From: Bacteroidota bacterium
GTDB lineage: Bacteria; Bacteroidota; Ignavibacteria; Ignavibacteriales; Ignavibacteriaceae
Length of the DNA: 18,065 nt
Direction: 5' to 3'
NCBI GenBank assembly: GCA_030706105.1
Contig: JAUZPC010000014.1
Location: 1-18,065, forward strand
The notes beneath the pieces were generated by a model. The model ran no database searches. It was not told the origin of the DNA and was given only the letters and a program-made list of their open reading frames with translations. The position numbers and the translations under genes are program-made. Within the stretch, counting starts at the first letter, position 1. Each line of letters opens with the position of its first letter. Shown piece by piece: positions 15,846 through 18,065 of the stretch.

Positions 15846-16658
15846 ATGAAAGTGATGTATTGTTTTTTTATTGCAATAACTTTTATTTATCAGGTAAATG
15901 CCCAAAATAAAACTATTGAAGTTGGAATTGATGAACAACTGGGCAAACAGGTTCCGATGAATCTTCAATTTGTTGATGAATATGGAAAAGCTGTAGTCCT
16001 CAAAGACCTTCTTACTAAGCCAACCGTATTTGCTTTTGTTTATTTTGAGTGTCCCGGTATCTGTACGCCATTAATGAATTCAATTGCTGAGACAGTAGAT
16101 TATTCAGATCTTAAGCCGGGGGTTAATTATAATATCATTACTCTGAGTTTTAATGAGCGTGAAAATTCAACTCTTGCGTTGAATAAGAAAAAAAATTATA
16201 TGAAGATAATTACCCGAAAGGATTTTCCTGATAGCGCATGGCGTTTCTTAACCGGGGATAGCGCATCTATAAAACAGCTTGCCGATGCAATGGGCTTCCA
16301 TTTTAAAAGAGATGGTAAAGATTTTATACATGCGGGAGCAGTAATGTTTATTTCTCAAAAAGGAATAATAACCCGTTACCTCTTCCCTTCTATGAACGCG
16401 AACGGCAGTTATGCCATTCTTCCTTTTGATTTCAAGATGGCTGTGCTTGAAACCGCTCAGGGTAAAGTGATACCGACCATTGCCAATGTTTTGCAATTCT
16501 GCTATAGCTATGATCCGGAAGGGAAAACATATGTTATGAATTTTACCCGAATCATAGGCGCAGGTATGCTGATTGTAGGGGCAATCTTCATAATATTCCT
16601 GATTAAAAAGCCAAAGAGGAAAACAGAGGGTAATAATGAGGGCAAGAAAAATGAATAA
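15846..16658 (+). CDS. sco: SCO1/SenC-family copper chaperone
   Basis: This 270-residue protein has a signal peptide (about residues 1-19, VNAQ), then a thioredoxin-like SCO domain with the copper motif CPGIC (Cys69 and Cys73) and the distant ligand His162 in DFIHAGAVMFIS. All three ligands of the known SCO copper site are therefore present. The protein ends with a C-terminal membrane helix (about 232-254) and a charged tail, an arrangement less common than the usual N-terminal anchor. SCO proteins deliver copper to, or reduce, the CuA centre of oxidase subunit II. It sits directly ahead of oxidase subunit I, whose start it overlaps by eight bases, in line with a role in oxidase assembly. It acts on the periplasmic face of the membrane. 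Confidence 0.93.
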   Translation: MKVMYCFFIAITFIYQVNAQNKTIEVGIDEQLGKQVPMNLQFVDEYGKAVVLKDLLTKPTVFAFVYFECPGICTPLMNSIAETVDYSDLKPGVNYNIITLSFNERENSTLALNKKKNYMKIITRKDFPDSAWRFLTGDSASIKQLADAMGFHFKRDGKDFIHAGAVMFISQKGIITRYLFPSMNANGSYAILPFDFKMAVLETAQGKVIPTIANVLQFCYSYDPEGKTYVMNFTRIIGAGMLIVGAIFIIFLIKKPKRKTEGNNEGKKNE

Positions 16659-18065
16659 TGTTAATTATAATAAAGATGTAAGCTATTTAGAGTATAAAGG
16701 TAAGTATTCGGGGTTGCCGGGCTGGATATTTTCAACTGACCACAAACGTATTGGAATATTATATCTGGTTACAATGCTTTCTTTTTTTGCTGTCGGTGTA
16801 TCCTTCGGGTTTATGATCAGATTAAAACTACTTTTTCCCGGAAATGCAATTATATCTCCACAGACCTATAATTCATTCTTTACATTACATGGTGTAATAA
16901 TGATCTTCCTTTTCATAATACCGGGTCTGCCGGCTGTATTCGGCAATTTCTTTTTACCCATTATGATCGGAGCCAAGGATGTCGCTTTCCCAAGAATAAA
17001 CCTACTCTCATGGTGGCTGTTTTTAACCGGCGGTTTGCTTGCAATTACTTCCATATTATTGCCGGGCGGTCCTGCCGATACAGGTTGGACATTTTATATT
17101 CCATATTCTGTAAGAACCGGAACCAATGTAATCTTTACCATGTTTGCTGCATTTGTATTGGGCTTTTCTTCCATACTAACCGGAATAAATTTTGTCACAA
17201 CCATACACCGGCTGCGTGCTCCCGGTATGGGATGGTTTAAAATGCCGCTTTTTTCATGGTCGCTTTATGCAACCGGTTGGATTCAAATACTGGCAACTCC
17301 CATTATTGGCATAACATTATTATTGGTGATAATTGAAAGATTATTTAGAGTCGGAATATTTGATCCTTCGCTTGGAGGAGATCCAATTTTATATCAGCAT
17401 TTGTTCTGGATATACTCACATCCTGCCGTATATATAATGATATTACCTGCCATGGGGGTCATCAGTGAAATTATTCCGGTATTCTCCGGCAGGACAATAT
17501 TCGGCTATAGGTTTATTGCTTATTCAAGCCTGGCAATTGCTTTCTTCGGTTCGCTTGTTTGGGCGCATCATATGTTTACTGCCGGAATGAGCAACACAGG
17601 CCAGTTTATATTTTCCCTGCTGACTTTTCTGGTTGCGATACCTTCCGCAGTAAAGGTGTTTAACTGGGTTGCTACTTTGTATAAAGGCTCTATCAGGGTA
17701 GAACCGCCTCTTATGTATGCGTTGGCTTTTATCTTTTTGTTTTCCATAGGTGGGCTTACAGGACTAATGCAGGGAGCCCTTTCAGTTAATATTCAAATAC
17801 ATGCAACTTCATTTATTGTAGGGCACTTTCACTATGTTATGTTTGGCGGGACTGGTTTCGGGATATTTGCAGCTTTGCATTACTGGTTCCCTAAAATGTT
17901 CGGGAAAATGTATAACATAAAAAGGGCAAAAACCGCTTTCTGGTTTCTGCTTATTGGTTTTAACTTGCTGTATTTTCCAATGCTGATTATGGGCTGGCTG
18001 GGGATGCCAAGAAGATATTATTCATACCTGCCTGAATTTCAGCCATTCCATGTTGCTTCAACAAT
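16651..18065 (+). CDS. coxA: Cytochrome c oxidase subunit I, A2 type (partial, cut at right edge)
   Basis: The first 471 residues are present; the 3' end lies outside the window. Ligands seen are His80 (heme a), His257 and Tyr261 (the cross-linked pair in YSHPAVY), His306 and His307 (CuB), His392 (heme a3) and His394 (heme a). Lys335 marks the K channel and Asp110 in GAKDVAFPR the D channel entrance. The usual Glu of HPEVY is Ala, preceded by Tyr-Ser, the hallmark of A2-type oxidases such as the caa3 enzymes. It reduces oxygen to water and pumps protons, taking electrons from ACIII through cytochrome c. I chose the ATG at 16651 (GAGGG eight bases ahead); an in-frame ATG at 16636 would add five residues. 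Subunits II and III are not seen before the edge. Confidence 0.95.
   Translation, partial: MNNVNYNKDVSYLEYKGKYSGLPGWIFSTDHKRIGILYLVTMLSFFAVGVSFGFMIRLKLLFPGNAIISPQTYNSFFTLHGVIMIFLFIIPGLPAVFGNFFLPIMIGAKDVAFPRINLLSWWLFLTGGLLAITSILLPGGPADTGWTFYIPYSVRTGTNVIFTMFAAFVLGFSSILTGINFVTTIHRLRAPGMGWFKMPLFSWSLYATGWIQILATPIIGITLLLVIIERLFRVGIFDPSLGGDPILYQHLFWIYSHPAVYIMILPAMGVISEIIPVFSGRTIFGYRFIAYSSLAIAFFGSLVWAHHMFTAGMSNTGQFIFSLLTFLVAIPSAVKVFNWVATLYKGSIRVEPPLMYALAFIFLFSIGGLTGLMQGALSVNIQIHATSFIVGHFHYVMFGGTGFGIFAALHYWFPKMFGKMYNIKRAKTAFWFLLIGFNLLYFPMLIMGWLGMPRRYYSYLPEFQPFHVAST

Noticed and set aside
16636..16650. Upstream ATG for oxidase subunit I
   Set aside because: It also has a GAGGG site (16626-16630), so it cannot be excluded. 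The ATG at 16651 has an equally good site and repeats the ATGAATAA overlap seen at actC/actD, so it was preferred.
17010..17240. 76-codon plus-strand frame inside oxidase subunit I
   Set aside because: It is a shadow of the well-supported subunit I frame, with no family features.

Overview
The window is AT-rich and looks like a chromosomal segment from the Ignavibacteria/Chlorobi side of the Bacteroidota. This placement is inferred from three things: a C-terminal type IX secretion (T9SS) sorting domain of the 'YPNPFNPST' style, a DUF5723 outer-membrane barrel, and an alternative complex III (ACIII) operon joined to an A2-type heme-copper oxidase. No mobile element, phage, CRISPR array or RNA gene was recognised.

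Left part (1-6934). The 3' tail of an unidentified gene enters at the left edge. It is followed by a gene-poor stretch (110-587) carrying three palindromic sequences. A small secreted protein lies on the minus strand (588-1016). Divergent from it is a TPR-repeat, probably envelope, protein (1242-2414) that ends in a clear rho-independent terminator, with a DUF3467 protein starting only 14-15 bases beyond. Next comes a co-directional envelope group (2965-6934): a T9SS cargo protein, a large lipoprotein of unknown function and a DUF5723 beta-barrel. A long inverted repeat just after the barrel gene probably ends this unit.

Right part (7328-18065). After about 390 non-coding bases, one tightly packed plus-strand operon begins. 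In order it encodes ActA (pentaheme cytochrome c), an unrecognised 70-residue membrane protein, ActB (Mo-family-like plus four-cluster Fe-S protein with an extended Tat signal), ActC (NrfD-like), a fused ActD-ActE protein (DUF3341 plus monoheme cytochrome c), ActF (second NrfD-like subunit), a further monoheme cytochrome c with a long unassigned C-terminal region, a SCO copper chaperone, and cytochrome c oxidase subunit I, cut by the right edge. Three junctions overlap by exactly 8 bases and others are only a few bases apart, so the genes are almost certainly co-transcribed.

Taken together, the right part encodes a menaquinol-to-oxygen electron chain. ACIII oxidises quinol at the membrane, electrons pass through Fe-S clusters and c-hemes, and the A2-type oxidase reduces oxygen, with SCO supplying copper to the oxidase. 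The unusual parts are the ActD-ActE fusion, the small protein between actA and actB, the four cysteines kept in the Mo-like half of ActB, the extra cytochrome with its long C-terminal region, and the absence of a subunit II gene ahead of subunit I.
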